64,000 nucleotides of DNA from JBGPLJ01 sp035644395 (lineage in GTDB: Bacteria > Pseudomonadota > Gammaproteobacteria > Steroidobacterales > Steroidobacteraceae): assembly GCA_035644395.1 (NCBI GenBank), contig DASQOR010000028.1:62001-126000 (forward strand), in the 5' to 3' direction. Of this stretch, positions 15,875 through 26,246 are shown piece by piece. The notes under the pieces are model-generated. The model made no database searches. It saw only the letters and a program-made list of their open reading frames with translations, and was not told the origin of the DNA. Made by a program: the position numbers and the translations under genes. Position 1 is the first letter of the stretch; every line of letters starts with the position of its first letter.

Positions 15875-16792
15875 CTCGCGCTCGAATTCGATGAAGAGAT
15901 TGCGGAACCAGGCGTGGCCGGGATCCGGCTCGTTGCGCTTGTGCCAGAGCAGGAGCTCGCGGCGCACCGGCATTTCGATCGGCACCGGGAAGAGCTTCAC
16001 GGGAACCACCGGCGCAATCAGGCGCGCCAGGCGCTCGGGAACCGTCGCGATCAGCGGCGTGCCCATCAACATGAAGGGCAATTCGAGCAGGCTGTGCCCG
16101 GTCGCTCGCACTTTGACTTCGACGTTGAAGAGCCGTCGCGCCGCTTCCTCGAGCGATTCCACGGCGCCGGCCGGCCGGGGAAGGATGTGCGGCAGGGTCA
16201 TGAAGTCGTCGGCCGTGAGCACGTCGCCGACCGACGGATGATCCTTCGCGACGATGCAGGTCCAGGTCACGGGCCTCAACTCCGCCATGCGGAGCGATTC
16301 CGGGTAGTCGCGCAAGGCGAAGAGCCGCGGGCTGTCGATGGTGAGGCACAGGTCCGCTTCACCGTATTCGAGCCGCGTGAGGCTGTTCTGCAGGACCGGC
16401 TCGGCGTGGCACTGGATCCCGGGAGCGTCGCGCGCAAGGCGCGCCAGCACTTTCGGCATCACGACCGGCGCCGCGACGTCACCGACGATCGCGACGAAGG
16501 CGCGCTTCACCGTGGCCGGGTCGAAGCTCGGTTGCGTGCCGAGCGTCTGCTGGATCCTGAGCAGCGCTTCGCGCACCGGCTCGACCAGTGCAAGGCCCCG
16601 GGGCGTCAGCTCCATTTCACGGCCGACGCGCACCAGCAGCGGATCGTCGAAATAGTCGCGCAGCTTTTGCAGGGCCGCGCTCATCGCCGGCTGCGAGACG
16701 TGCACGCGCTCGGCGGCGCGCGTCACGTTTTTCTCGTGCAGCAGGGCGTCGAGAGCGGTCAGCAGGTTCAGGTCGAAACGGTTCAGCTGCAT
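15869..16792 (-). CDS. LysR-family transcriptional regulator
   Basis: A 307-residue regulator with an N-terminal winged helix (FDLNLLTALDALLHEKNVTR and SQPAMSAALQKLRDYFDD at about 5-48) and a C-terminal periplasmic-binding-like ligand domain. The opening LNRFDLNLLTALDALL resembles the NodD/NahR-type branch, whose ligands are often aromatic. The ATG at 16792 is the natural start. It converges on the beta-oxidation gene through the repeat at 15790 and is divergent from the methyltransferase-like gene at 16994, which may be a target. Confidence 0.88.
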   Translation of the reverse strand: MQLNRFDLNLLTALDALLHEKNVTRAAERVHVSQPAMSAALQKLRDYFDDPLLVRVGREMELTPRGLALVEPVREALLRIQQTLGTQPSFDPATVKRAFVAIVGDVAAPVVMPKVLARLARDAPGIQCHAEPVLQNSLTRLEYGEADLCLTIDSPRLFALRDYPESLRMAELRPVTWTCIVAKDHPSVGDVLTADDFMTLPHILPRPAGAVESLEEAARRLFNVEVKVRATGHSLLELPFMLMGTPLIATVPERLARLIAPVVPVKLFPVPIEMPVRRELLLWHKRNEPDPGHAWFRNLFIEFEREP

Positions 16793-16993
16793 GGGGGGCG
16801 AATAGTGCTAGCGATTTCAGGGGTCTGCAACCGAACTTGCCGGGAGGCCCCGGCCTGCTGCCCCTCGAATTCGAGAGCCGCGAACCTCGGCCCCGGATTC
16901 CCGACCCAGATAGCACCAATTTGCCGAATCGATTTCCTTCCCGGGTAGCGCACCGCTAGGGTACCTCGCAGAACGTCGGCAAGCGGGGGAGAC
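16793..16993. other. Intergenic region between divergent LysR and methyltransferase-like genes
   Basis: About 200 bases with no convincing frame. I see no clear LysR-type T-N11-A palindrome and no strong sigma70 promoter. A GGGGGAGA ribosome site ends it. Confidence 0.4.
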
Positions 16994-18169
16994 GTGAGCG
17001 CATCCGCCAAGCATTCCGCAGACGCGGGCACCGGCGGGTCGACGACCGACTCGCCGCCTTTCCGCTTCTACGACAACCGCCAGAAATACCTGGCTTTCGT
17101 CAATACCTGCAACGAAAAATCCGCCGTCGCCCGGCGCGCGGCGCAGGAGCTCGCGCAGCTGCGTCCGACGCCGCCTGCCGTCCGCATCTTCGATGCCGGC
17201 ATGGGCGATGCCACGGTGCTCGCGCGCCTCATGCGCAGCACGCACCGGAGCTTTCCCACGGTGCCGCTGCTCGTGGTCGCGAAAGAGATCAGCCTCGAGG
17301 ACGTGCGGCTCGGCCTCGAGAAAATGCCGGACCGCTTCTTCGAGCATCCGGCCACCGTCATCGTCATCACCAACCTGAACTACGCCGAGGCGCCGCGCCT
17401 CATGCCGCGGGACCTCGCCTCGGCGGCGGCGCTCAACTGGCAGGAGGTGCGGCTGCAGGGAAACTCCGCGTCCGAGTACGGCGAGCAGATCGAAGCGCTC
17501 GGGCAGACGCTCACCTATGGCTGGCAGACGCGTCCCAGCCCGAAAAGCGGCAATCCGGTGTACGTGCGCCCCTCGGTGCTGGTCATCTACCGCGAGGACC
17601 ACAAGTTCCTGCTCGATGCGGTGATCCCGCGGCCGGGCCGCGTGTTCGAGACCTACGATCTCATCGTCGCCTCGCAGCCCTGGCGAGCGCGCATGCATGC
17701 GCAGTTCAAGGCCCAGAAAGTGCTCGCGCCGCTCGCCCGCAGTCTCGCGCCGGGCGGGCGCCTGCTCACGATCCAGTCCTGCGGCCACGACCCGGGCATC
17801 GAGATCATCCAGCGCCTCTGGCCCGGCGAGAATCCGTTCACGGTCGACCGGCATGCGCTGCTCGACGCCTTGAAGGCCGAGCTCGGCCGCGACGCGCGCG
17901 ATTTCACGCTGACCGCGCCGAGCGATGACAAGTCGCTCTTCCGTTACGAGATGCACACGCTGCCGTCCGAGATCGGCGACCGCATCGGCACTTCGACGCT
18001 GTTCGCCGCCTGGAACGCCGCGATCTACGTCAACCAGATCGAAGACGAGCGGCTGGATACCGCCGTGATGAACAGCCGCTACCTCGAGGCGACGCAGGCC
18101 GTGCTGATCAAGCACGGCGGCCTCTGGTTCAACGACGAAACCTTCGTCGTGAGCCGCAAACGCAATTGA
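16994..18169 (+). CDS. SAM-dependent-methyltransferase-like protein of unknown function
   Basis: A 391-residue protein starting at a GTG behind GGGGGAGA. A class I methyltransferase nucleotide-binding turn is visible at about 60-75 (VRIFDAGMGDATVLARL), and a later segment reads LARSLAPGGRLLTIQSCG, the usual post-strand-4/5 pattern. The N-terminal FRFYDNRQKYLAFVNTCNEK and C-terminal TAVMNSRYLEATQ are not recognised. It is followed after 16 bases by an MTHFR homologue and then metK, so a role in methyl transfer linked to folate and SAM is likely. Substrate and even activity are unproven. Confidence 0.6.
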   Translation: MSASAKHSADAGTGGSTTDSPPFRFYDNRQKYLAFVNTCNEKSAVARRAAQELAQLRPTPPAVRIFDAGMGDATVLARLMRSTHRSFPTVPLLVVAKEISLEDVRLGLEKMPDRFFEHPATVIVITNLNYAEAPRLMPRDLASAAALNWQEVRLQGNSASEYGEQIEALGQTLTYGWQTRPSPKSGNPVYVRPSVLVIYREDHKFLLDAVIPRPGRVFETYDLIVASQPWRARMHAQFKAQKVLAPLARSLAPGGRLLTIQSCGHDPGIEIIQRLWPGENPFTVDRHALLDALKAELGRDARDFTLTAPSDDKSLFRYEMHTLPSEIGDRIGTSTLFAAWNAAIYVNQIEDERLDTAVMNSRYLEATQAVLIKHGGLWFNDETFVVSRKRN

Positions 18170-18185
18170 GGACACCGGGAGACCC

Positions 18186-19112
18186 GTGAACAGCGCACTA
18201 CAGACCGCGAGCCCCGACGACCTCAAGAGCCGCATCATCGACTTCGTGGGCCAGGCCTCGACCGAGGTGACGCCGCACGATGAGAACCTGCTGCCGGACC
18301 TGCCGCAGTACCTGCCCGCCGGCGCCTCGGTCTATGTCGCGCATCTGCCGAAGTCCGACGTGCGGGACGTGGTTCGCCTCTGCGCACAGCTCGTGAAGCT
18401 CGGCTTCTCGCCCTGTCCCCACATCGCTGCGCGGCAGGTCCTGAGCGAAGCAGGGCTGCGGGCCGAGCTCAATCAGCTGCGCGAGTCGGGCGTGACACAG
18501 CTGCTCCTGATCGCGGGCGACAACAAGTCGCCGGCCGGGCCGTTCTCGAGCACCATCGAGATTCTCGACTCCGGCATCATCACGGATGCCGCCCTTCGTT
18601 CGGTCGGTGTCGCGGGACACCCGGAGGGCAACCGGACGATCGGACCGTCGCGGCTCAAGGAAGCGCTTGACGCCAAGCAGGGATTCGCCGAGCGGAGCGG
18701 CATCGACATGCGGCTCGTGACCCAGTTCGGCTTCAACCCCGGGGCCGTCATCGATTGGGCCCGGGAACTCGGCGAGCAGGGCATCCGGCTGCCCGTCCAC
18801 GTCGGCCTGGCGGGGCCCACCCCCCTGCCCAAGCTGATCCGGTTCGCCATGCGCTGCGGAATCGGGGCCTCGCTGACCGGTTTGATGAGAAATACCAGCG
18901 CGATGAGCAATCTGGCACGCATGGCGACTACGCCGGATGAGATGATCACGGGTATTATCCGCGGCCTGGCGGCGAACCCCGGGCTCGGTATTGTCAAGCC
19001 GCACTTCTTCTGTTTCGGCGGCCTCATTGAGACCGTCGCCTGGATACGTTCGGTGCGCGAAGGAAAATTCGAGATTCCGGGGGACACAGGGCCGTTCGCC
19101 CTGAGCCAGTAA
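18186..19112 (+). CDS. Methylenetetrahydrofolate reductase homologue (short form)
   Basis: A 308-residue TIM-barrel flavoprotein related to MetF, which interconverts methylene- and methyl-tetrahydrofolate. Matches to family landmarks are STEVTPHD (position of the catalytic glutamate), LLLIAGDNKSPAGPF (the RGD-like loop), GVAGHPEGN and LVTQFGFN. The sequence is far from housekeeping MetF, so I infer a dedicated role, for example oxidising methyl-THF made by a demethylase. It starts at a GTG behind CCGGGAG. It lies between the methyltransferase-like gene and metK, probably in one operon. Confidence 0.78.
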   Translation: MNSALQTASPDDLKSRIIDFVGQASTEVTPHDENLLPDLPQYLPAGASVYVAHLPKSDVRDVVRLCAQLVKLGFSPCPHIAARQVLSEAGLRAELNQLRESGVTQLLLIAGDNKSPAGPFSSTIEILDSGIITDAALRSVGVAGHPEGNRTIGPSRLKEALDAKQGFAERSGIDMRLVTQFGFNPGAVIDWARELGEQGIRLPVHVGLAGPTPLPKLIRFAMRCGIGASLTGLMRNTSAMSNLARMATTPDEMITGIIRGLAANPGLGIVKPHFFCFGGLIETVAWIRSVREGKFEIPGDTGPFALSQ

Positions 19113-19144
19113 CCCCGGCCCAGCAAGCGAGGCAGACTTAAGTC

Positions 19145-20325
<1,181 letters not shown>

Positions 20326-20329
<4 letters not shown>

Positions 20330-21381
20330 TGGCCTGTACCAACTGATTGTGTACTGATGTGGCGTGAAGGGTCGGCATATTTCCATTTCACGGTTCTGGG
20401 AGCTTTGTTGTAGTGGCGGATGTACTTCATGAGCTTTCTCTTCAGATCGGAGACCGAAGTGAATACGCCGCGCGCGATGACATCGCGCTCGATCTTGCCG
20501 AACCATAACTCGACCTGGTTGAGCCACGAGGAGTAGGTCGGAGTGAAGTGCAGATGAACCTTCGGGTGTGTGGCCAGGAAATCTTTGACCGGCTGACTTT
20601 TGTGGGCCGAGAAATTGTCAGCGATCACGTGGATCTCTTTGCCACGCGGTTGATTGATCACGATGTCGGTGAGGAAGGCGATGAACTCAGCCGACGTATG
20701 CCGATCCGCCGTTTTGCCCAGCACCTCACCGGTCTTGGTGTTAAAGGCGGCGTAGAGCGAGAGCGTGCCGTGACGGAAGTACTCGAAGCCGTGCCGCTCG
20801 GCGCGCCCCGGAGAGAGCGGCAGCACGGGGTCTTTGCGGTTCAGGGCTTGAATCTGCGTCTTTTCATCAACGCAGAACACGGCCGCGTGCGCCGGTGGGT
20901 TCAAATACAAACCGATAATGTCGGCCGCCTTCTTCTCGAAGTCCGGATCGTTCGAGGCCATGTAGCGCTCGATCCGATGCGGCTTGAGTCCGTGCTTGCG
21001 CCACACGCGCGCCACCATCATGTGGCTCACGTCCAGATGCGCTGCCAACTTGCGCGTGGTCCAGTGCGTCGAGGCGCTCGGTGCACGCCGAGTGCTCTCC
21101 AGTATCCGTGCTTCCAGCGCGGGCGTGAGCACCGTTGCCACCTGGCCTATATGCCGGCTGTAAAGTCCGGCGATCCGCTGCTCGGCAAAGCGCTTGCTCC
21201 AGCTGGCCACAAAGCCTCGGCTGCACTCGATGCGCTCGGAGGCTTCATCCCACGTATGGCCATCCGCCAGCAGCAAAATCAGCCGCGCGCGTCGGGCATC
21301 TTCCGCCCGATCCGTTCGGCTGCTCGCTCGCCGGTTCAGCTCCATACGCTCCGTGTTCGTCAGGGTGATAGCGTCTGTCAT
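20326..21381 (-). CDS. IS630-family DDE transposase
   Basis: A 351-residue transposase with N-terminal helix-turn-helix regions (TWDEASERIECSRGFVASW; KLAAHLDVSHMMVARVWRKH) and a complete DDE catalytic core: CVDEKTQIQAL, VIADNFSAHKS and SSWLNQVELWFGKIER. The frame is intact. Its coding sequence runs to the very end of the element. The stop codon TAG is not encoded within the element: TA comes from the target duplication and the G pairs with the host C at 20326. Confidence 0.92.
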
Positions 21382-21420
21382 GGACGCTATTCTAGTCTAT
21401 AAATGGTTGTTACAGTCCAC
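20329..21420. mobile_element. Intact IS630-family insertion sequence (1092 bp) in a CTAG target
   Basis: The left end GTGGCCTGTACCAAC (from 20329) and the reverse complement of the right end GTGGACTGTAACAAC (to 21420) form imperfect terminal inverted repeats with two mismatches in 15. TA flanks both sides (20327-20328 and 21421-21422), the expected target duplication, within a CTAG site. One full transposase gene fills the element. The host genes on both sides keep in-frame TAG stops. Confidence 0.9.
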
Positions 21421-22547
21421 TAGGTCGCCGTGCGCAGGATGGCGGACGCATCGAGCAATGCCAGGGAGCGGCGAATCGGGGCACCGCCGAGGCAACGCTC
21501 GCCGGCGTAGAAGCCGATGTATTGGCCGGGCGCTACCGCTCGCAGCGGCTCGTGAAATGTCACGGACGCGCTGCCGTCCGGGCCGCAGGTGACATCGACT
21601 GCAACGGGCGACTGCCGATGCCGGATTTGCGCCGTGATGGACGCGCGCGGAAGGCCGCCGGAAGCGAGCCAGTGCACTTGGCCGGTCTCGAGGCCGCGGC
21701 TCAGCAACCGGGGGTGATTCTGGCCCTGGACGACGATCAGCACGTTGCGCTCCAGGTCCTTGTCCGCGACATACCACGGTTCGCCGCCGGCACCCCTGCG
21801 GCCCCCGACACCCAGGCCCTGTCGCTGACCGAGCGTGTAATACATCAGCCCCTGGTGGCGGCCGAGCACAAGGCCGTCGGATGATTCGATTGCACCTGGC
21901 TGGGCCGGCAGGTAAGTGCTCAGGAATTCCGTGAATGGCCGCTCGCCGATGAAGCAGATGCCCGTGCTGTCCTTCTTGTCATGCACTGGCAAGGCATGTG
22001 CGCGGGCGTACTCGCGCACCTCTGACTTGCGCATATCGCCGATGGGAAACAGCACATTGGAGAGCAGGGCAGGATCGATGGCGTGCAGGAAATACGTCTG
22101 GTCTTTCGCCGTGTCGGCGGCCCGCAGCAATGCGGTCTGCGCGCCGGACTGCGCAACTCTCGCGTAGTGGCCGGTCGCGAAGCGGCGCGCTCCGAGCCGG
22201 CTCGCGAGCTCGTAGCAGGCTCCGAATTTGATCTCGCGGTTGCACAGCACGTCCGGATTCGGGGTGCGGCCGGCCTGATACTCGTCAAGGAAATGCGCGA
22301 ATACCCGGTCCCGGTATTCACGCGCGAAGCTCGCACGGTGCAGCGGAATGCCGAGTTCCTCGGCGACGCGCCGGGCGTCCTGGTAGTCCGCGGCCGAAGT
22401 GCAGTAGCCCGTTTCGTCCTCGTCCCAATTGCTCATGAAGAGGCCCGCGACCGAATGGCCTTGCTCGATCAGGAGGCTTGCGGCGACGGCGGAATCGACA
22501 CCGCCGGACAAAGCGACGATGACGCTGGAGGGGTTGGAGAGCGGCAT
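21420..22547 (-). CDS. mnmA: tRNA-specific 2-thiouridylase
   Basis: A 375-residue enzyme that adds sulfur to U34 of tRNA-Lys, -Glu and -Gln using ATP. The PP-loop VALSGGVDSAVAASLL is at the N-terminus. The catalytic cysteines lie in NPDVLCNREIKFG and STGICFIGER. The ATG at 22547 is preferred to a GTG six bases upstream because a TATAAT box ends seven bases before that ATG, suggesting a leaderless message. The nudJ gene lies directly upstream, as in E. coli. The stop TAG uses the terminal base of the IS630 element. Confidence 0.95.
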   Translation of the reverse strand: MPLSNPSSVIVALSGGVDSAVAASLLIEQGHSVAGLFMSNWDEDETGYCTSAADYQDARRVAEELGIPLHRASFAREYRDRVFAHFLDEYQAGRTPNPDVLCNREIKFGACYELASRLGARRFATGHYARVAQSGAQTALLRAADTAKDQTYFLHAIDPALLSNVLFPIGDMRKSEVREYARAHALPVHDKKDSTGICFIGERPFTEFLSTYLPAQPGAIESSDGLVLGRHQGLMYYTLGQRQGLGVGGRRGAGGEPWYVADKDLERNVLIVVQGQNHPRLLSRGLETGQVHWLASGGLPRASITAQIRHRQSPVAVDVTCGPDGSASVTFHEPLRAVAPGQYIGFYAGERCLGGAPIRRSLALLDASAILRTAT

Positions 22548-22566
22548 GCACACATTATATGTGCAT
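22546..22566 (-). promoter_or_regulatory. TATAAT box inside a palindrome at the mnmA start
   Basis: On the minus strand a perfect -10 TATAAT occupies 22559-22554, placing the transcription start at about the A of the mnmA ATG (22547). The box lies in the spacer of an inverted repeat, ATGCACA (22546-22552) against TGTGCAT (22560-22566). The -35 region is weak. A leaderless transcript with a control site over the promoter is inferred. Confidence 0.45.
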
Positions 22567-22587
22567 ACGCCCGGTCAGGCGGGGAGG

Positions 22588-23067
22588 TCAGACGTCGAAG
22601 GCGTTGATGCCGAGATCCGCCAGCGGTCGCCCGTCGATCATGTCGAGCGGAAAGCGCCGGCCGCCGATGAAGTCGTCCACGCAGCGCATGACGAGCGGGC
22701 TGCGGTGCCTCGTCTGATTCGCGAGCAATTCCTCGCGTGTGAACCACAGGGTCCGCAGGATGCCGCGATCGAGCGGGCGCTGCGCGTTGAAGCCCTCGAC
22801 GATGCCCGCGAATGCAATGCGCAGGAAAGAGCGACCATTCGCCGGATTCTTCCACAGGTAGATTCCGGTCAGGGCTTGCGGCCGGAAAGTCCAGGCGGTC
22901 TCTTCGAGCGCCTCGCGGACGACCGCTTCGATCAGGGTCTCGCCGGTCTCAAGATGGCCCGCCGGTTGATTCAGCACCACCCGACGTGCCGCACGTTCTT
23001 CGACCAGCAGGAAGCGGTCGTCACGCATGACAATGGCGGCGACCGTGACGTCCGGCTTCAGTGTCAT
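22588..23067 (-). CDS. nudJ: NUDIX phosphatase NudJ
   Basis: A 159-residue NUDIX protein matching E. coli NudJ (YmfB) from its first residues (MTLKPDVTVAAIV) through NQPAGHLETGETLIEAVVRE and the end region SPLVMRCVDDFIGG. The Nudix box is complete except that the usual EExG reads EETA. NudJ hydrolyses nucleoside tri- and diphosphates and hydroxymethylpyrimidine pyrophosphate. The ATG at 23067 fits the family start, while the frame is open further upstream. It precedes mnmA, as in E. coli, supporting the assignment. Confidence 0.88.
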   Translation of the reverse strand: MTLKPDVTVAAIVMRDDRFLLVEERAARRVVLNQPAGHLETGETLIEAVVREALEETAWTFRPQALTGIYLWKNPANGRSFLRIAFAGIVEGFNAQRPLDRGILRTLWFTREELLANQTRHRSPLVMRCVDDFIGGRRFPLDMIDGRPLADLGINAFDV

Positions 23068-23175
23068 GGGAGAAGAGTATATCCCCGGGCGATGTGCCGA
23101 AGTCGTCGAGCCGTCCGCGTGCGTTTCCGTGCCTGGCGCCGACAGGTTCATGCAATCGGAACGCGCCGAGGAGAA

Positions 23176-23685
23176 CTAGAGGTGCATCTGGCGCAGGCCG
23201 GCTTCCGGCTCGCTCGCGCGCCATGCTTCGTCGAAGTAGTCGAGATACTTGCGCACGACGGCCTGGTCCGCCATTTCAGCGATGCCTTCCCAGCGGCTCG
23301 ACTGCAGGCGATAAAGCAAAGCGCGGTCATCGGCGATCAGGAACGCGGAAGGATTCGTCGCAACGGTCTTGTGGATGTTGCGCATCTCGATGCAGCCGGT
23401 CAGGCGGCGGGCCATACCGAAGAACTTGTTGCCTTCCCAGATCGTGCGCGAGGGATCGGCAACGAGAATGCGCACCTTGGCGTAGCTGCGCGCCAGCACC
23501 AGCCGCTTGGCCGCATCGAGAAACGGGTTCTGGTCATAGAGCAGGGGTTCGAGATCCTGCGTGAAGATCGTCAGCATGCGCTGGGCCTGGCTTGCAACGG
23601 CCACGGCGGCCGACCTGACCTCATCGAGAGTCGTCAGGATCGTGCGGCTCCCTGTGACGTTGAGCTTCTTCCCTAGGCCAGTCAT
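23176..23685 (-). CDS. Conserved protein of unknown function (possibly DUF7931)
   Basis: A 169-residue soluble protein with no catalytic motif that I can name. Features are VASQAQRMLTIFTQDLEPLLYD near residue 32 (in outline), LARSYAKVRILVADPSR at about 66-82 and FLIADDRALLYRL at about 114. The fold suggestion phospholipase-D-like is only a guess. In other gammaproteobacteria I recall similar regions fused to or placed behind a GNAT domain. Here its start overlaps the end of the GNAT gene by 65 bases, so the two are tightly coupled and may act together. Confidence 0.6.
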   Translation of the reverse strand: MTGLGKKLNVTGSRTILTTLDEVRSAAVAVASQAQRMLTIFTQDLEPLLYDQNPFLDAAKRLVLARSYAKVRILVADPSRTIWEGNKFFGMARRLTGCIEMRNIHKTVATNPSAFLIADDRALLYRLQSSRWEGIAEMADQAVVRKYLDYFDEAWRASEPEAGLRQMHL

Positions 23686-24124
23686 GCGTACTCAACTCGA
23701 GGCGCATCTTTTGATGCAGGATTCCGACCTCGTCGAACACCGCGCCGTCTGCCACAAAGCCGAATCGTTCGTAGAAGGGCAGGGCGTGAACCTGGGCGTG
23801 CAGATGGACCTCGTCGAATCCCCTGCGCGCCGCTTCATCGATCAGCCATCGCAACAGCTGCGCTCCCACACCGTGTCCCCGGTGGGCGGGCAGAACTGCG
23901 AGGCGGCCAATCTTACCGAGGGGGTCGAGCCGCCCCGTGCCAACTGCGTCACGGTTCGCCGTCCACGCGAGCGCATGAATGCTGACCGGGTCCGCGGAAT
24001 CCCATTCTTCATGCTCCGGGACGCTCTGTTCCTCGATAAAGACGGCGCGCCGGATGTGCATCAACCTGGCGCGGTCCGCGAACCAGGAGGCGGGTAAGAC
24101 CTGCAATCGTGTGGATCCTGCCAT
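23621..24124 (-). CDS. GNAT family N-acetyltransferase, ElaA/YjdJ-like
   Basis: A 167-residue acetyltransferase. The start region AVFIEEQSVPEHEEWD is typical for the ElaA-like branch, and the acetyl-CoA motif is LAVLPAHRGHGVGAQLLRWL at about 75-94. HLHAQVHALPFYERFGF gives motif B. Its 3' end overlaps the downstream unknown gene by 65 bases in a different frame. It lies between purB and that gene on the minus strand. The substrate is unknown. Confidence 0.85.
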   Translation of the reverse strand: MAGSTRLQVLPASWFADRARLMHIRRAVFIEEQSVPEHEEWDSADPVSIHALAWTANRDAVGTGRLDPLGKIGRLAVLPAHRGHGVGAQLLRWLIDEAARRGFDEVHLHAQVHALPFYERFGFVADGAVFDEVGILHQKMRLELSTHDWPREEAQRHREPHDPDDSR

Positions 24125-24176
24125 GGCTGGAATTGCCCACCTGCCAGGCGATTGCCGGGCGACGGACCGAATGCGG

Positions 24177-25544
24177 TCAGATTTTCTGCGCCAGTTCCTG
24201 CGCGTAACCGGTGTACCCGGCAGGTGTCAGGGCTTTCAATCGGCGCTGCTCCTCGACCGGCAACGGCAGCTTTTCGATGAATGCATGGAGCGATTCCCGC
24301 GTGACGGCATGGCCACGCGACAGTGTCTTCAACTGCTCGTACGCGCCTTCAATGCCACGCGCGCGCATGACGGTCTGCAGCGCCTCGGCGAGCACTTCCC
24401 ACGCGTCGTCGAGATCTTCACGGGTGCGCGGGGCATCGGCCTCAAGCTTGGAAAGGCCTTTCGCAAGCGACTGCAGCGCGATCAATGTGTGGCCGAGCGC
24501 GACTCCGAGGTTGCGCATCACCGTCGAATCGGTGAGGTCCCGCTGCCAGCGTGAGATGGGCAGCTTTTCGGAGAAATGGCGCAACAACGCATTCGCCACG
24601 CCGAAATTGCCTTCCGCGTTCTCGAAGTCGATCGGATTCACCTTGTGGGGCATGGTCGAGGAGCCAACTTCGCCTTCAATGACGCGCTGGCGGAAGTAGC
24701 CGAGCGAGACGTAGCCCCAGACATCACGGCACAGGCCGATCAGGATTGTGTTTGCGCGTGCGAGGGCATCGCAGAGCTCGGCGATCCAGTCATGCGGTTC
24801 GATCTGCGTCGTATAGGGGTTCCAGCGAAGGCCGAGCGACTCGACGAAGTCCCGGGACACGGCCGGCCAGTCGATGTCGGCAAGCGCGACGCGATGGGCG
24901 TTGTAGTTGCCCGTGGCACCGTTGAACTTCCCCAGGATCTCGATGCGCGCGAGCGCGGCCTGTTGACGCTGCAGGCGGGCGGCGAAGTTCGCTATCTCCT
25001 TGCCGAGAGTCGTGGGGCTGGCAGGCTGTCCGTGCGTCCGGGCCAACATCGCGGTTGCCGCATTCCGATGGGCGATTTGCCGCAATGACTCGATGATCGC
25101 GTCGAGGCCGGGCAGAATCAGGTTCGCCCTTGCATCTCGCAGCATGGCTGCGTAGCTGAGGTTATTGATGTCCTCGGAGGTGCAGGCGAAATGGACGAAT
25201 TCGAGGACGCGCGCATCGGCCCCGGCCTCCGTCAAGCGTTCGCGCACGTAGTACTCGACGGCCTTTACGTCGTGATTGATGCGCAGCTCGATTGCCTTCA
25301 CCGACGCCGCCGCATCGGCGGGGGGAGTGGCCGCGAGCTGCTGCAACAGCTGCAATACGGGTTTTGACAACCCGCTGAGGGCGGGCAATCCGACGGCGCG
25401 CGACAGGTGCAGGAGCCAGGCCGCCTGCACGCGGATTCGATGTGCTATCAGGCCCGCTTCGCTGAAGCCGGCACGCAGATCCTGCAGCTTGGGTGCGTAG
25501 CGCCCGTCGACGGGCGAGAGTGCGGTGAGCGGTGTCAGGTCCAT
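24177..25544 (-). CDS. purB: Adenylosuccinate lyase
   Basis: A 455-residue enzyme of purine synthesis that removes fumarate from SAICAR and adenylosuccinate. The fumarate-lyase signature SSTMPHKVNPIDFENAEGN is present, as are TSEDINNLSYA and ARTHGQPASPTTLGKE. The N-terminal LTALSPVDGRYAPK is that of the E. coli-type PurB. Placement near mnmA and nudJ repeats the enterobacterial gene neighbourhood, with the GNAT and unknown genes standing where hflD would be. It is divergent from the NUDIX gene at 25596. Confidence 0.96.
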   Translation of the reverse strand: MDLTPLTALSPVDGRYAPKLQDLRAGFSEAGLIAHRIRVQAAWLLHLSRAVGLPALSGLSKPVLQLLQQLAATPPADAAASVKAIELRINHDVKAVEYYVRERLTEAGADARVLEFVHFACTSEDINNLSYAAMLRDARANLILPGLDAIIESLRQIAHRNAATAMLARTHGQPASPTTLGKEIANFAARLQRQQAALARIEILGKFNGATGNYNAHRVALADIDWPAVSRDFVESLGLRWNPYTTQIEPHDWIAELCDALARANTILIGLCRDVWGYVSLGYFRQRVIEGEVGSSTMPHKVNPIDFENAEGNFGVANALLRHFSEKLPISRWQRDLTDSTVMRNLGVALGHTLIALQSLAKGLSKLEADAPRTREDLDDAWEVLAEALQTVMRARGIEGAYEQLKTLSRGHAVTRESLHAFIEKLPLPVEEQRRLKALTPAGYTGYAQELAQKI

Positions 25545-25595
25545 GCCGACGCGGTGTCGTAATGTTACGATCCGAATGATACCGCAATAGCGACC

Positions 25596-26246
25596 GTGTC
25601 CTCAGCCGATACACCACAACTGCTGCCGCGCATTCGCGCCGCGCTTCTGGGCAGCGTGCCTCAAAGAGAGACGCGCACGGCGGTCTTTGCGGGTGCGCCG
25701 CCCGAGTATTCCGCGCGCATCTGGCGGTTCGCGCCGACAAATCCCCTGCGTGCTGCCGTGCTCATTGCGATCGCGGACGAGGGTAACGAGGCCGGGATCC
25801 TGCTGACACAGCGCGCGGAGGATCTGAAGACGCACGGCGGGCAGGTGAGCTTCCCCGGTGGACGTTGTGATCCGGAGGACGAGGACCCGACGTTGACGGC
25901 GCTGCGTGAATCCGAGGAGGAGATCGGCCTTGACCGCGGACGGGTCGAGGTCATTGGTTACCTGCCGGATCACCTGGTGATCAGCGGCTATCAGGTCACG
26001 CCAGTTGTTGGCGTGGTCGGCCCGGGGTTTCAGCCAAAGCCCGATCCCGTTGAAGTCGCCGACGTCTTTACGATTCCGCTGAACATCGTTTTCGATCCGC
26101 AGTACCACCGCACGCGGACGCGCAAATTTCCAGACGGCGAGGTGCAGATCTACGATATGAGCTTCGGCTCGCGAAGCGTCTGGGGAGCAACGGCGGGCAT
26201 GCTGATGACTCTCTATCGGACGGTGTTCGGGGCGCAGCGCGCATGA
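25596..26246 (+). CDS. CoA pyrophosphatase-type NUDIX hydrolase (NudL-like)
   Basis: A 216-residue NUDIX protein starting at a GTG. The CoA-pyrophosphatase motif LLTQRAEDLKTHGGQVSFPGG stands directly before the Nudix box (GGRCDPEDEDPTLTALRESE and EEIGL), which is the distinguishing feature of NudL/YeaB enzymes that cut CoA to phosphopantetheine and ADP. A C-terminal VWGATAGML is also typical. The mazG ATG overlaps its stop by four bases, so two house-cleaning pyrophosphatases are co-translated. Confidence 0.88.
   Translation: MSSADTPQLLPRIRAALLGSVPQRETRTAVFAGAPPEYSARIWRFAPTNPLRAAVLIAIADEGNEAGILLTQRAEDLKTHGGQVSFPGGRCDPEDEDPTLTALRESEEEIGLDRGRVEVIGYLPDHLVISGYQVTPVVGVVGPGFQPKPDPVEVADVFTIPLNIVFDPQYHRTRTRKFPDGEVQIYDMSFGSRSVWGATAGMLMTLYRTVFGAQRA

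Noticed and set aside
19113..19144. A SAM riboswitch in front of metK
   Set aside because: Only 32 bases separate metK from the upstream gene, too few for any known SAM riboswitch.
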